This document shows positions 1-8,986 of a stretch of DNA of 64,000 bases, one piece after another (position 1 is the first letter of the stretch; every line of letters begins with the position of its first letter). The stretch covers positions 1 to 64,000 of the forward strand of contig NZ_JANQNS010000006.1 of NCBI RefSeq assembly GCF_028279465.1, written 5' to 3'. Below the pieces are notes generated by a model, which made no database searches, was not told where the DNA came from, and saw only the letters and a list, made by a program, of their open reading frames with translations. Source of the DNA: Parasphingopyxis sp. GTDB taxonomy: Bacteria; Pseudomonadota; Alphaproteobacteria; Sphingomonadales; Sphingomonadaceae. A program made the position numbers and the translations under genes.

Positions 1-29
1 GCGCCGAGCCGAAGGCGAGGTCTGACAAA
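1..29. repeat. Truncated end of the TTTGTCAGA palindromic element
   Basis: The first bases resemble the inverted outer end of the two full elements at 52491 and 63233. A GC-rich partly self-complementary stretch leads into TCTGACAAA at positions 21-29, which is the exact terminal sequence of the 63-kb copy. The text just before it (GAAGGCGAGG) resembles the reverse complement of that copy's left end. The rest of the element lies outside the window, so this is a probable third copy rather than a proven one. Confidence 0.5.
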
Positions 30-53
30 AAGAACTTCCGCGCCCTTCGACCT

Positions 54-1460
54 TCACTCCGCCCTCGGCGTATACTCCACCAAACCGATCCGCTCGCGCA
101 TCATCCAGCGCGCGGTCAGCAGGACGGCCGCCACGCCGAGCCCGGCGGCGAGGCCGATCCAGATGCCGATGCCGTCCATCCCGGCATAAAAGCCGAGGCC
201 GACGGCCACGCCGATGCCCACGACCCAATAGCCGAAGCCGGCGAAAAGCATCGGCCAGCGCGTATCCTGCAGCCCGCGCAAAACGCCAGCACCCACGGCC
301 TGCACCCCGTCGGCAAGCTGGAACATCGCGGCGATGAACAGGAAGCTGACGGCGAGGTCGAACACCCGGCTGCCCGGGCCGACGCCCTCTTCCATGAACA
401 GGCTGACCAAAGGCCCGGGAACGACGATCATGATCAGCGCGAGCAGCATCGCCGCGCCGACGCCCAATCCATAGGCGACCTGCCCGGCGAGGCGGATGCC
501 GTCCCTATCTTCGCGGCCATAGTAGAAGCCGACGCGCACGGTCGCCGCCTGGGAGAGGCCGAGCGGGATCATGAAGGCGAACGCCGCAATCTGCAGCGCG
601 ATCGCATGGGCCGCAACGGAATCCCGATCAATGAGCCCCATCAGGAAGATCGCCGCGCTGAAGATCGTGACTTCGAGCGTCAGCATGATCGCGATCGGCA
701 CGCCGAGCTTGGTTATATGCCAGAGCCGCGGCCAGTCGCTGCGCCAGAAATTGGCAAACAGGCGATAGCGGCGAAATGGCTTCAGCCCGGTTGTGACGAT
801 GATCATGCCGAGCATCAGCACGATGTTGGACATCACGCTCGCAATCGCGGCACCCTCCAGCCCGAGTTCGGGAAACGGGCCGGGGCCGAAGATCAGCAGC
901 CAGTCCGCGACGATATTGAAGCCGACGCCGATCACCGTGACGATCACGCCCCAGATCGGCCGTTCCAGCGCGGAGACATAGAGCCGCAGCACGAGGAAGA
1001 TCAGGAAGGGCAGCATGCCCCACATCGCGAAGCGGTTATAGGACGCCGCCTCGGCCGATATCCGCGCCTCCTGCCCGAAGAGCAGCATCACCGCCTCGGT
1101 ATTCCAGATGATCAGCCAGATCGGCACGCTGATCATGATCGATAGCCAGATCGCCTGGCGCACCGTGCGCCGGGAATCGCGGACCGGATGGATGCGCTTG
1201 CCGCGCGCCGCCGCGATCAACGGCGAGGCCGCCATGACAACCCCGACCGCGAACATGACGAGCGCGAAATAGAGGTTCACGCCCAGCGCGGACGCGGCGA
1301 GCGCGTTCACATCGTAGCGGCCGAGCATGATGATATCGGTAGTGTTGATCGCGTTTTGCGCGAAATTCCCGAGGATTAGGGGGAGGGCGAGCGCAAGGGT
1401 GGCGCGAATCTCCGCGCGCAGGGGCGTGCGATGGCCGTCAAGGGCGATCCTGGTAGCCAT
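54..1460 (-). CDS. MATE family efflux transporter
   Basis: This 468-residue inner-membrane protein is almost entirely hydrophobic segments, as expected for a 12-helix MATE (NorM/DinF type) antiporter of about 450-470 residues. MATE proteins expel cationic or drug-like compounds using H+ or Na+ gradients. The N-terminal helix has the typical opening LALALPLILGNFAQNAINTT, with the conserved proline and polar residues seen in the first MATE helix. The two halves resemble each other in length and spacing. The start ATG at 1460 has only a weak ribosome site. The gene stands alone and its substrate cannot be told from sequence. Confidence 0.9.
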   Translation of the reverse strand: MATRIALDGHRTPLRAEIRATLALALPLILGNFAQNAINTTDIIMLGRYDVNALAASALGVNLYFALVMFAVGVVMAASPLIAAARGKRIHPVRDSRRTVRQAIWLSIMISVPIWLIIWNTEAVMLLFGQEARISAEAASYNRFAMWGMLPFLIFLVLRLYVSALERPIWGVIVTVIGVGFNIVADWLLIFGPGPFPELGLEGAAIASVMSNIVLMLGMIIVTTGLKPFRRYRLFANFWRSDWPRLWHITKLGVPIAIMLTLEVTIFSAAIFLMGLIDRDSVAAHAIALQIAAFAFMIPLGLSQAATVRVGFYYGREDRDGIRLAGQVAYGLGVGAAMLLALIMIVVPGPLVSLFMEEGVGPGSRVFDLAVSFLFIAAMFQLADGVQAVGAGVLRGLQDTRWPMLFAGFGYWVVGIGVAVGLGFYAGMDGIGIWIGLAAGLGVAAVLLTARWMMRERIGLVEYTPRAE

Positions 1461-1578
1461 TTGGGCACGGTTAGAGGCGACTCACGTTGGTCATGATGGC
1501 GGCGGTGTAACGCGATTGCGGGGCCGGGCGAAAGGCGTTGCGGCGTTCGCGCAACAGTGTTTCCGCCCGCTGTATCCT

Positions 1579-2109
1579 TTAGGTCACAGCATGGCCGCGC
1601 ACAAAGGCGGTCCGGTCAGCAACGGACGCCGGGGCAACAGACACGCATTCATAGCCGAGTTCGGCGTACAGCGCGGCATGGAGCGCGCCAAAACGGCGCG
1701 CCTCGTCGAGACCGATCCGCCGGGCGGCCGTGTTCTCGATAAAGTCGAGGCTTTCGATCAGAAACACGCGGCGCGCGAACAGCTTTTGCGCGGCAATCCG
1801 GTCCAGCAATCGCGTCAACACCGGCGGTACCGGCACGTCGAGATGCCGCGCCAGCGCATAGGTGCAGATCGGCGAGCGGTCGTAAAACTGGATCGCGCCG
1901 GTTGCCCCGGCAAGGCGCTGCTCTTGCAGCGTGGCGATCTGCGCGATGAAACCGTCGCGCTCCCAAGGCGCGTCGATACCGTTCGCCTGTTCACGCGCGA
2001 TTATATCGGTCGCCGCCTCGGGTACGGTTGCAAACCCCTCCGCCGCTAGCTGGCGGATGATCGCAGTCTTGCCCGCGCCGGGGGCGCCGGTCAGGACAAA
2101 ACGTCGCAT
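1579..2109 (-). CDS. Small AAA-type P-loop ATPase
   Basis: This 176-residue protein opens with a Walker A motif, GAPGAGKT, at residues 8-15, right after the first beta strand. It resembles the AAA_28/NadR-like P-loop family of small nucleotide-dependent kinases or ATPases. FYDRSPICTYALA in the middle is the conserved acidic 'DRS' segment of that group, and an acidic FLIESLDFIENT segment lies further on. No extra domain is present. Its substrate is unknown. It precedes the polyprenyl synthase gene on the minus-strand map but runs in the same direction, upstream of it being the P450 block; a functional link is not evident. Confidence 0.75.
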   Translation of the reverse strand: MRRFVLTGAPGAGKTAIIRQLAAEGFATVPEAATDIIAREQANGIDAPWERDGFIAQIATLQEQRLAGATGAIQFYDRSPICTYALARHLDVPVPPVLTRLLDRIAAQKLFARRVFLIESLDFIENTAARRIGLDEARRFGALHAALYAELGYECVSVAPASVADRTAFVRGHAVT

Positions 2110-2137
2110 GATGGGTCCCCGATCTGCGGGAGTCTGG

Positions 2138-3154
2138 CTAATAGGCCCGTGCCACGGCGAACTCGACGGCTTCGGTCAGCGCGGCCTTGGCCTGACCGCT
2201 GGCGAACGGCCCCAGCGCGTCGATCGCGCGCTGGCCGTAATGGCGGGCGCGGGCCATGGTGTCGGCAATCGTATTGTGGTGGATCAGCAGGTCCTTGGCA
2301 TGCGCGAGGTCTTCATCGCTGGCCCGCCGCCCTTCGATCGCGTCGCGCCAGAATTGCTTTTCCGCGTCGCTGCCGCGCGCATAGGCGAGGATCACGGGCA
2401 GCGTCACCTTACCGTCGCGGAAATCGTCGCCGACATCCTTGCCCATCACCTCTTCGTCCGAGACATAGTCGATGGCATCATCGACGAGCTGGAAAGCGAT
2501 GCCGAGATTGCGGCCATAGGCGTCAAGCGCTTCCTCGACCTCCTCGTCGCGTTCGGCGACGACGGCGGCGATGCGGCACGCGGCGGCAAAGAGTGCGGCG
2601 GTCTTCGCGCCGATGATTTCGAGATAGCGATCCTCGCCGGTATCGATCCGGCGCTGGGCAGTGAGCTGGTTGACCTCGCCCTCGGCGATCACGGCGGACG
2701 CGCCCGACAGGATACGCAGGACCTTGAGGCTGCCATCCTCGACCATCAGCTCGAACGAGCGCGAGAATAGGAAATCGCCGACCAGCACGCTCGCCGGATT
2801 GCCCCAGATCACATTGGCCGTCTTCTTGCCGCGCCGCTGATCGCTGACATCGACGACATCGTCATGAAGGAGCGTCGCCGTGTGGATGAACTCGACACAG
2901 GCCGCGAGCTTGTGATGCCGGTCGCCCGGATAATCGAGCAGCTTCGCGCAGGCCAGCGTCAGCATCGGCCGCATCCGCTTGCCCCCGCCCGCGATCAGAT
3001 GCCCGGCAAGCTCCGGGATCAACGGCACGTCGGAGCGCATGCGATCGAGGATGACATGATTGACCCGGTCCAGATCGGCCGAGACGAGCGCCATGATCGG
3101 ATCGAGCGAGGGCGGCGTATCGCCGCCACGGATCGGGGTTACGGTTGCGCTCAT
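2138..3154 (-). CDS. ispB: Octaprenyl/polyprenyl diphosphate synthase
   Basis: This trans-prenyltransferase condenses isopentenyl diphosphate onto an allylic primer, making the side chain of ubiquinone. From the chosen start it is 338 residues, normal for IspB. It carries GGGKRMRP at 56-63, the first aspartate-rich motif DDVVD at 98-102 and the second, DDAID, at 225-229. The reading frame stays open upstream to 3487, but that part overlaps the P450 gene and has no prenyl synthase homology, so the ATG at 3154 (MSATVTPIRGG) is preferred even though its ribosome site is weak. Exact chain length (C40 or C50) cannot be read from sequence; the symbol is by family. Confidence 0.88.
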   Translation of the reverse strand: MSATVTPIRGGDTPPSLDPIMALVSADLDRVNHVILDRMRSDVPLIPELAGHLIAGGGKRMRPMLTLACAKLLDYPGDRHHKLAACVEFIHTATLLHDDVVDVSDQRRGKKTANVIWGNPASVLVGDFLFSRSFELMVEDGSLKVLRILSGASAVIAEGEVNQLTAQRRIDTGEDRYLEIIGAKTAALFAAACRIAAVVAERDEEVEEALDAYGRNLGIAFQLVDDAIDYVSDEEVMGKDVGDDFRDGKVTLPVILAYARGSDAEKQFWRDAIEGRRASDEDLAHAKDLLIHHNTIADTMARARHYGQRAIDALGPFASGQAKAALTEAVEFAVARAY

Positions 3155-3219
3155 GATGGTGTGGGGTTTGCGGACCTTCGCTCCGAAAGGCAAGGGCAAG
3201 CCGTCTCGCGATCCCGTCC

Positions 3220-4554
3220 CTACGCCTTGAACGTCACTGGAAGCTCGGTGATCGCGTGCACAAAATTGTTCGGCGCACACACCATTTCGCCGTCCATATG
3301 CATGTCCGGGAAGCGGACGAGCAGCTGGCGATAGGCGGCCTCCAATTGCATCAGCGCGATCTGGCGACCGAGACACACATGTTTGCCGAAGCCGAAGGCG
3401 AGATTCTTCGCCGCATTCTTGCGCTCGATATCGAAGGCGTGCGGGTTTTCGAACATCGCCGGATCGCGGTTCGCCGCGCCATACCACATGACGACCTTCT
3501 CGCCTTCCGCGATCTTCTGCCCGCCGACTTCGGTATCCTCGAGCGCCGTACGCTTCATATGGATGACCGGTGACACGAGCCGCACGGCCTCCTGGATCGC
3601 ATTGGGCAGGCGATCCAGATCCTCGACGAGCTTCGCTTTCTGATCGGGATTCTCGGTCAGCAGCTTCATCATACCGCTGATCGAGTTGCGCGTCGTATCG
3701 TTGCCGGCGATGAAGATGAGTTCCCAGGCGCCATAGAGATACATTTCGGGCATCGTGTCGCCATCGACGACGGCGTTGGCGATGGCGGACATAAGGTCCT
3801 CGCGCGGTTCCTCCTGGCGCTTCTTGATCTCGTGCATACCGTAATCGAAGAATTCGCGGATCCGGTCCTCCCAGCCATTATAGACTTGGATCATCTCGGG
3901 TGTCGGCTGGAGCAGGCCCTCGCGGATCGCGCCGAAATAGGGCGCCATCTCCAGGTCCGTCATCCACTGGACGAGCCGCGGCCGGTCCGCCTGGTCGACA
4001 CCCAAGAGCTCGGCCAGGGTGAACAGCGGCAACTGCGCCGCGAACTCGTCGACGAGATTGCAGTGCGGCGCATGTTCGGCCAGCTCGTCGAGCAGTTCGC
4101 CGACCTTGACGTCGACCTTCTCCTTGAGCTTCGCGATAAAGGCAGGCGTGAAGAAGGGCATATGCTGGCGGCGCAGCTCGAGATGCGATTCCCCGTCGAG
4201 CGCGATCATATTGTCGAGCGCGGCCGGCGAGAGCAGCGGGTGCATATTGTCCGGATCGCCATAGGAGATGTTCACGCCGCCCTTCTGGCTGGAGAAAATC
4301 TCGGGCTTCTTCGAAATCGTCTTCACATCGGCATAGCGGGAGAAGGCCCAATAGCCGGGCTCCTTCTCCATCGGCTCGTCCTGCCAATAGATCGGCGCTT
4401 TTTCGAGAAGCTCGACATAACCCTCGATCGGCTGGCCCTTGCGGAACAGATCGATGTCCGAAAGATTCACGATCTCGCCGACATCGTAGATGGGCGCGTT
4501 ACGCGGGCCGGTCCAATCGACGCGGGTATAGTTTTCGTGGTTGAGCTCGAGCAT
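3220..4554 (-). CDS. Cytochrome P450
   Basis: This 444-residue soluble bacterial P450 has all the hallmarks. The I-helix oxygen-activation motif AGNDTT is at 283-288, the K-helix ExxR is EAVR at 322-325, and the haem loop FGFGKHVCLG is at 387-396 with the axial Cys394. There is no membrane anchor. The GESHLELRRQHMPFFTP segment is the conserved 'H..LRR...F' C-helix region. The substrate is not identifiable; related families oxidise terpenes, steroids and hydrocarbons. No ferredoxin or ferredoxin reductase gene lies beside it, so its electron donors must be encoded elsewhere. Confidence 0.9.
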   Translation of the reverse strand: MLELNHENYTRVDWTGPRNAPIYDVGEIVNLSDIDLFRKGQPIEGYVELLEKAPIYWQDEPMEKEPGYWAFSRYADVKTISKKPEIFSSQKGGVNISYGDPDNMHPLLSPAALDNMIALDGESHLELRRQHMPFFTPAFIAKLKEKVDVKVGELLDELAEHAPHCNLVDEFAAQLPLFTLAELLGVDQADRPRLVQWMTDLEMAPYFGAIREGLLQPTPEMIQVYNGWEDRIREFFDYGMHEIKKRQEEPREDLMSAIANAVVDGDTMPEMYLYGAWELIFIAGNDTTRNSISGMMKLLTENPDQKAKLVEDLDRLPNAIQEAVRLVSPVIHMKRTALEDTEVGGQKIAEGEKVVMWYGAANRDPAMFENPHAFDIERKNAAKNLAFGFGKHVCLGRQIALMQLEAAYRQLLVRFPDMHMDGEMVCAPNNFVHAITELPVTFKA

Positions 4555-4662
4555 CAGGGCGTTCTCCGGTGCGGGTTTGCGGACGTCGAGAATGTCTAGC
4601 CGACGCTTACGTTCACGTTAAGGGGAGTCGGACCGAAAACTTCTTTGGCCAACCAGTGCCGT

Positions 4663-5967
4663 TTAGAGCCGCAGATCCGTTTGCTTCACCAATCGAGATC
4701 TTCCGACGCCCATCCACGCATCGAAAACACCGCCCAGGTCAATCGCTATTCCGCCCCTGCGCTTTATTTCGGTACAATAGAGTTTCCCGAGATATCCTCC
4801 GCCAACTAAGAAAACGGAGCCTTCGCGTTCAACTCTGAGTCGATCGACAATGTTTCGGTATTCGGATGGATAATGGCTGCTCTCGGGCTGCGTGAACGAT
4901 GCGTGGCCGGGGATCTGGATGAAGTCAGCGCGCTTCACATTAGGATAGCGATCCAAAAATTTGGGTCTCGGATCGGTATGCGTGACAAAAGTGACATGAT
5001 CCAAAATATTGATCAGGCGATCGAGACTCCCATGTCTCGCGGCGAACCTGAATATGAAAGTGTCGAACGCGCGATCAGCGCCCAAAGCCGAAATTTTCTC
5101 GCGACATGCGAGATAGGCACGACAAAAGGCCAGCTGCGCCCAAATCACATTGCCCGTGCCGTCCAGTCTCATATGCTTGAAACTCGAGGTTCCGAGAAAA
5201 TCCGCCTCCTGAATCGATTCTCTGAGAAACCCCTGCAGTTCCATCATCGCGTTCGGTACGCCGAAAACCGGATCGCGGGCATAGATTTCATCCAAGGCCT
5301 TGCGGCCGAACATGTATCGAAGGCACTGAGGTATCGTTTCCGAATTCGAAAAATCCGAAGGATAGCCAAGTATGCGCCCTTCGCCATCGCCAAATCGAAC
5401 CATTGACATAGGACGACCCGACTCAACGAACTCGATCATACCGTCTATGAGCTGATCATGGTCGAACCATCCGGCGTCACCCTGTTCCTCTTTGGCCAAT
5501 GTCCGCGCAGCGGATATAGAGCGGTTGATTTCACTAGCGCTGCGAATTCCCCCGCGCAGCGACACACACTCAATTGACCAACCCTCGGTCGGAGGCCGTT
5601 CTCCGCTTACGAACAGAAAGGCTTTCAACTTCCCTTTTTTCGCTAATGCGCTTTTGATCCCATAATCGAGATATATCTCTCCATCTTCGAAAATCTGTCG
5701 TGGTGGGCTCGCTACGCCTAGAACATGCACGGACACGGAGACGGGTTGCGGATCACTCGTCGACCGGGTGAGGCGGAATCGCATCTGGAGATATCCAAAA
5801 TCATCCAGACAGTCCCCCTCCATCTCGAAAGTGACCATCACGCCAGCGACAGCTTTCACTTCCTGATCGTCTTTCTGGTCGGGAGCGGGCAAATCTTCTG
5901 ATGTCTGTCGAAATGCGAGTTTGCGAAACGTCCCGCCAAAAATATTAGGCTCGTCGCTTTGCATCAT
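4663..5967 (-). CDS. GT-D fold glycosyltransferase-like protein with N-terminal beta domain
   Basis: The start ATG at 5967 is favoured by GGAGAG eight bases upstream, giving 434 residues. Residues 40-140 are beta-rich with no recognisable family. The C-terminal part (about 165-434) matches the GT-D (DUF1792-like) glycosyltransferase fold: RFGDGEGR at 191-198 is the nucleotide-sugar/metal signature, and GGGYLGK at 389-395 followed by GGIAIDLGGVFDAW is the typical end of the domain. Such proteins act in glycan or exopolysaccharide decoration. The gene is AT-richer than its neighbours and is divergent from a sulfotransferase-like gene, suggesting an acquired glycan-modification set. Donor and acceptor are unknown. 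Confidence 0.72.
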   Translation of the reverse strand: MMQSDEPNIFGGTFRKLAFRQTSEDLPAPDQKDDQEVKAVAGVMVTFEMEGDCLDDFGYLQMRFRLTRSTSDPQPVSVSVHVLGVASPPRQIFEDGEIYLDYGIKSALAKKGKLKAFLFVSGERPPTEGWSIECVSLRGGIRSASEINRSISAARTLAKEEQGDAGWFDHDQLIDGMIEFVESGRPMSMVRFGDGEGRILGYPSDFSNSETIPQCLRYMFGRKALDEIYARDPVFGVPNAMMELQGFLRESIQEADFLGTSSFKHMRLDGTGNVIWAQLAFCRAYLACREKISALGADRAFDTFIFRFAARHGSLDRLINILDHVTFVTHTDPRPKFLDRYPNVKRADFIQIPGHASFTQPESSHYPSEYRNIVDRLRVEREGSVFLVGGGYLGKLYCTEIKRRGGIAIDLGGVFDAWMGVGRSRLVKQTDLRL

Positions 5968-6178
5968 TAGCGTTACTCTCCACCCAACGGCAGCGCGTTT
6001 CCCGGAACAAAACCAACATCTCGGCGGAAAATCTCGTGGCTGCAAATGCCAGATTGACCTGTCGTTACGATTCCCCGATCACTGCCTGCGACCGAATTCA
6101 CCCTCTAGCCAACGTCATCAGTTGGAACAACAAACAAACTCTGCCTTTATATAGCATCGAACAGTGGACGCAGAATTC
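5968..6178. promoter_or_regulatory. Divergent AT-rich promoter region
   Basis: This interval of about 210 bases separates the divergent glycosyltransferase-like and sulfotransferase-like genes and must hold both promoters. It is AT-rich near 6110-6160. I see no clear -35/-10 pair or operator palindrome, so only its position supports the call. Confidence 0.4.
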
Positions 6179-6796
6179 ATGAACGAGAAGAAGATATTCA
6201 ACCTATCTTTGAATAAATGTGCAACGGGCACGTTTCACAGATTTCTTGAAGGGAATGGAATCAAATCTTGCCACAACGGCGGAAAGAAAAAGGCGGCCAA
6301 TCTAGCCATCCATATATCCAATAACTTCTTCTCTGGGCTCGATCCTCTCCGCAATATCGATCAATTTAAAGGCTATTGCGATATTAACTACCTCGATAGT
6401 AGCACATTCTATGAAGCAGCGTCTCTATTCGAATACATTCATGATCACTATCCAGACAGCTATTATCTGCTGGTCACAAGGGACGTGGATAAATGGATTA
6501 ACTCAAGATTCGTTCATGGAAACGGATCCTTTGCGCGGCGCTATAAGGAAGCTCTTTCGATAGATACTGATGATGAGCTAGCGTCGATATGGAAGAATTC
6601 ATATCTCGCGCATTCGCGAAAAGTCATCGAGTATTTCAGCGCTGCGGAGAATAGCAGATTTCTTCACTACGAGCTGGAAAGCGCTCAGCCCGAGATCATA
6701 AGCGAATTTTTATCTCCGGATTTCGATACTGATCCGGCGCTATGGGGCCATCACAATATTTCCGCGAAACTGTTTCGGAAAGCCGAGACGAACTGA
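6179..6796 (+). CDS. Sulfotransferase family protein
   Basis: This 205-residue protein resembles PAPS-dependent sulfotransferases. Residues 9-18 (LSLNKCATGT) fit the 5'-phosphosulfate loop, which in most members reads 'PKTGTTS'. RDVDKWINS at 101-109 fits the 3'-phosphate-binding 'RxPxxxxxS' helix. Sulfotransferases move sulfate from PAPS to sugars, lipids or proteins. The ATG at 6179 is chosen over an in-frame GTG at 6164; neither has a good ribosome site. Codon use is strikingly AT-rich (AAA, ATA, TTT) against the surrounding genome, a sign of recent transfer. The protein is short for the family, so it may act on a small acceptor. Confidence 0.7.
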   Translation: MNEKKIFNLSLNKCATGTFHRFLEGNGIKSCHNGGKKKAANLAIHISNNFFSGLDPLRNIDQFKGYCDINYLDSSTFYEAASLFEYIHDHYPDSYYLLVTRDVDKWINSRFVHGNGSFARRYKEALSIDTDDELASIWKNSYLAHSRKVIEYFSAAENSRFLHYELESAQPEIISEFLSPDFDTDPALWGHHNISAKLFRKAETN

Positions 6797-6907
6797 AGCC
6801 TTTGATCGTCCGGCCTGTGCTTTGGCTTGGTCGTCGGTGACCATGGATTAATCTAAGTTTCCGACAGGAGGGTCCCTATTGGTTGTGGCTGTGACGGCTA
6901 GCGATCG

Positions 6908-7669
6908 TTAAACCCTGCTAAGAACAGCCCCATCAGCGGTGTCTGAGAATATGGAAAGACACCGATAGCCAAAACGCGCATGATCGCGACAGCGCGTGTC
7001 CGGAAAATGCTCCTTGAGGTGCGCGAGTACGGTTTCGATATAGCGATCATGAAAAGACAGATTGCAGAGCAACAGTTTGTTGCAGCTGTAAAGCACAGGC
7101 ACGAAGCGCCGTGATCCGCCGAAATAGTGTTTCGCTATCCCTTCCTGCACGCCGGGCCAGTTCGCATTATTATAATCGTCGATGAAAATGATCCCGTCCC
7201 GCCGAATAACTTTGAGGGCGAATTCCAGATCGTTCACCGTATGCTCGGCGGTATGACAACCATCAACGCTGAACATTGAAAAACCGCCCGTCTTTGCGCG
7301 TAACGCAGCGGCGTCATCATCGCTCAACCCCATCGAATCGGCTTCGATAAGATCGGTCGCTTCGGAGATACCGCACTGTTCCAGATTATTGCGAAAGACG
7401 GCTTCGTCGCCTTTGCCAGCGCCATCCAGATTGAATTCCTGCATCGAAAACACATCGATGGCAGTATTATGGGCTTTCGCGCCCATGGTTTTGGCGAGGC
7501 CGATAAAGAATTTGCCGTGATAGACGCCTATTTCGGCAACCGGCCCGGCGTCTCCATCTGATCGCATCGCTCGGGCCAGAGGCTCGATCGATTGCCAGAG
7601 CTGCGGAATGCACCAGCCTTGCACGTCTTCGAACTCATTTTCGAGATAATGGGCGAGGTCGCTAAACAT
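6908..7669 (-). CDS. Class I SAM-dependent methyltransferase
   Basis: This 253-residue protein has a Rossmann methyltransferase core. Motif I is AEIGVYHG at 45-52, the acidic end of strand 2 is ID at 71-72, and VDGCHT (135-140) with IDDY (163-166) matches the Methyltransf_24/TylF-like group, in which aspartates bind a metal and the substrate hydroxyl. Such enzymes methylate sugars or small aromatic hydroxyls. It follows the UDP-sulfoquinovose synthase gene on the same strand after about 50 bases, so the two may be co-transcribed. Its neighbours suggest a sugar or glycan acceptor, which is an inference. Confidence 0.8.
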   Translation of the reverse strand: MFSDLAHYLENEFEDVQGWCIPQLWQSIEPLARAMRSDGDAGPVAEIGVYHGKFFIGLAKTMGAKAHNTAIDVFSMQEFNLDGAGKGDEAVFRNNLEQCGISEATDLIEADSMGLSDDDAAALRAKTGGFSMFSVDGCHTAEHTVNDLEFALKVIRRDGIIFIDDYNNANWPGVQEGIAKHYFGGSRRFVPVLYSCNKLLLCNLSFHDRYIETVLAHLKEHFPDTRCRDHARFGYRCLSIFSDTADGAVLSRV

Positions 7670-7720
7670 CCAAGGCCTTTCTGGCAGGAGATATGGTTCG
7701 GGCGGGAATCAGCTTCAAAG

Positions 7721-8878
7721 TCACCGCCAGGTCGACACGCAGGGAATTTTCTCGCGATCGCAGCGGTCCGCATATTTCGCCGCGATGTCGCGGACTTCGG
7801 CGACCATCCCGTCACCGAGCTTTACCGGATCTAGCCCCAAGCCTAGGAACCGGTCGTTCGCGACGTGCAGATCGTTCTCGTCCGCCTCGTTGCGCGGATT
7901 GTCGAGATAGGCGATTTCGCCGCCCGTGCGCTCGGCCAGCATCTTGGCGAGATCGCGCACCCGGTGCGTCTCGGTCATCTGGTTGAGGATGTTCACGCGT
8001 TCGCCGGTTTGCGGCGGGTTTTCGAGCGCCAGCTCGATACAGCGGCAGGTGTCGGTGATGTGGATGAAGGCGCGGGTCTGGCCGCCCGTACCGTGCACGG
8101 TCATCGGATAGCCGATCGCCGCCTGCATGATGAACCGGTTGAGCACCGTGCCATAATCACCGTCATAGTCGAAACGGTTGATCAGCCCCTCGTCGAGTTT
8201 CGTCTCCTCGGTCTGCGTGCCCCAGACGATGCCCTGGTGCAGATCGGTAATCTTCACCCCGTCATTCTTGTTGTAGAAGAAAAAGAAGAGCTGATCCTGC
8301 GTCTTCGTCATATGGTAGATCGAACCCGGATTGGCCGGGTAGAGGATTTCCTGCTCGGCCGGGCCATGTTCGGTATCGACCTTCACATTCAGATAGCCTT
8401 CGGGAATCTTCATCCCCGCTGTGCCATAGCCATAGACGCCCATCGTCCCGAGATGGATGAGGTGGATATCCTGCCCGCTTTCGACGATCGCGGCGAGCAC
8501 ATCGTTCGTCGCGTTGAGATTGTTGTTGACCGTGTAGCGTTTATGCGCGCTCGATTTCATCGAATAGGGCGCGGCGCGCTGCTCGGCGAAATGAATGATT
8601 GCGTCGGGCTTTTCGTCTTCGATCAGCGTCAGCAGCCGGTGATAATGTTCGCCGACCGTGAAATTATGGAAATCGATCGTTTTCCCGGTCAGTTCTTTCC
8701 AGATGCGCAGCCGTTCGCCGATCGGGCGGATCGGCGTCAGGCTCTCGACCTCCAGCTCGACGTCGATCTTCCGGCGCGAGAGATTGTCGACGATGATCAC
8801 GTCATGGCCGCGCTGCGACAGATAGAGCGCGTTGGGCCAGCCGCAAAAGCCGTCCCCGCCCAGAATGATAACCTTCAT
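7721..8878 (-). CDS. sqdB: UDP-sulfoquinovose synthase (SQD1/SqdB)
   Basis: This 385-residue short-chain dehydrogenase/epimerase-fold enzyme makes UDP-sulfoquinovose from UDP-glucose and sulfite. The NAD loop GGDGFCG is at 7-13, followed by the characteristic [14 protein letters not shown]. The catalytic triad is T145 (HLGTMGVYG), Y188 and K192 (YHMTK). [15 protein letters not shown] and [10 protein letters not shown] are signature stretches of SQD1 rather than of UDP-glucose 4-epimerase. The ATG has GGAG upstream. Sulfoquinovose is the head group of the sulfolipid SQDG and is also found in some glycans. No SqdX or SqdD glycosyltransferase lies beside it; the neighbours are a methyltransferase and a GT-D protein. 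Confidence 0.9.
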   Translation of the reverse strand: MKVIILGGDGFCGWPNALYLSQRGHDVIIVDNLSRRKIDVELEVESLTPIRPIGERLRIWKELTGKTIDFHNFTVGEHYHRLLTLIEDEKPDAIIHFAEQRAAPYSMKSSAHKRYTVNNNLNATNDVLAAIVESGQDIHLIHLGTMGVYGYGTAGMKIPEGYLNVKVDTEHGPAEQEILYPANPGSIYHMTKTQDQLFFFFYNKNDGVKITDLHQGIVWGTQTEETKLDEGLINRFDYDGDYGTVLNRFIMQAAIGYPMTVHGTGGQTRAFIHITDTCRCIELALENPPQTGERVNILNQMTETHRVRDLAKMLAERTGGEIAYLDNPRNEADENDLHVANDRFLGLGLDPVKLGDGMVAEVRDIAAKYADRCDREKIPCVSTWR

Positions 8879-8986
8879 ATACTACTCCGTTCGATGGCCC
8901 GCCCTGCGGCGGCATCGGTTATGCGGTCGTAAAGGCTTTTGCGCGGCGATGGTCAAGCCGGGAATGGCATCGCCGCCGGGATCGGT

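Noticed and set aside
3155-3487. N-terminal extension of the polyprenyl synthase frame
   Set aside because: It overlaps the P450 gene and has no similarity to prenyl synthases.
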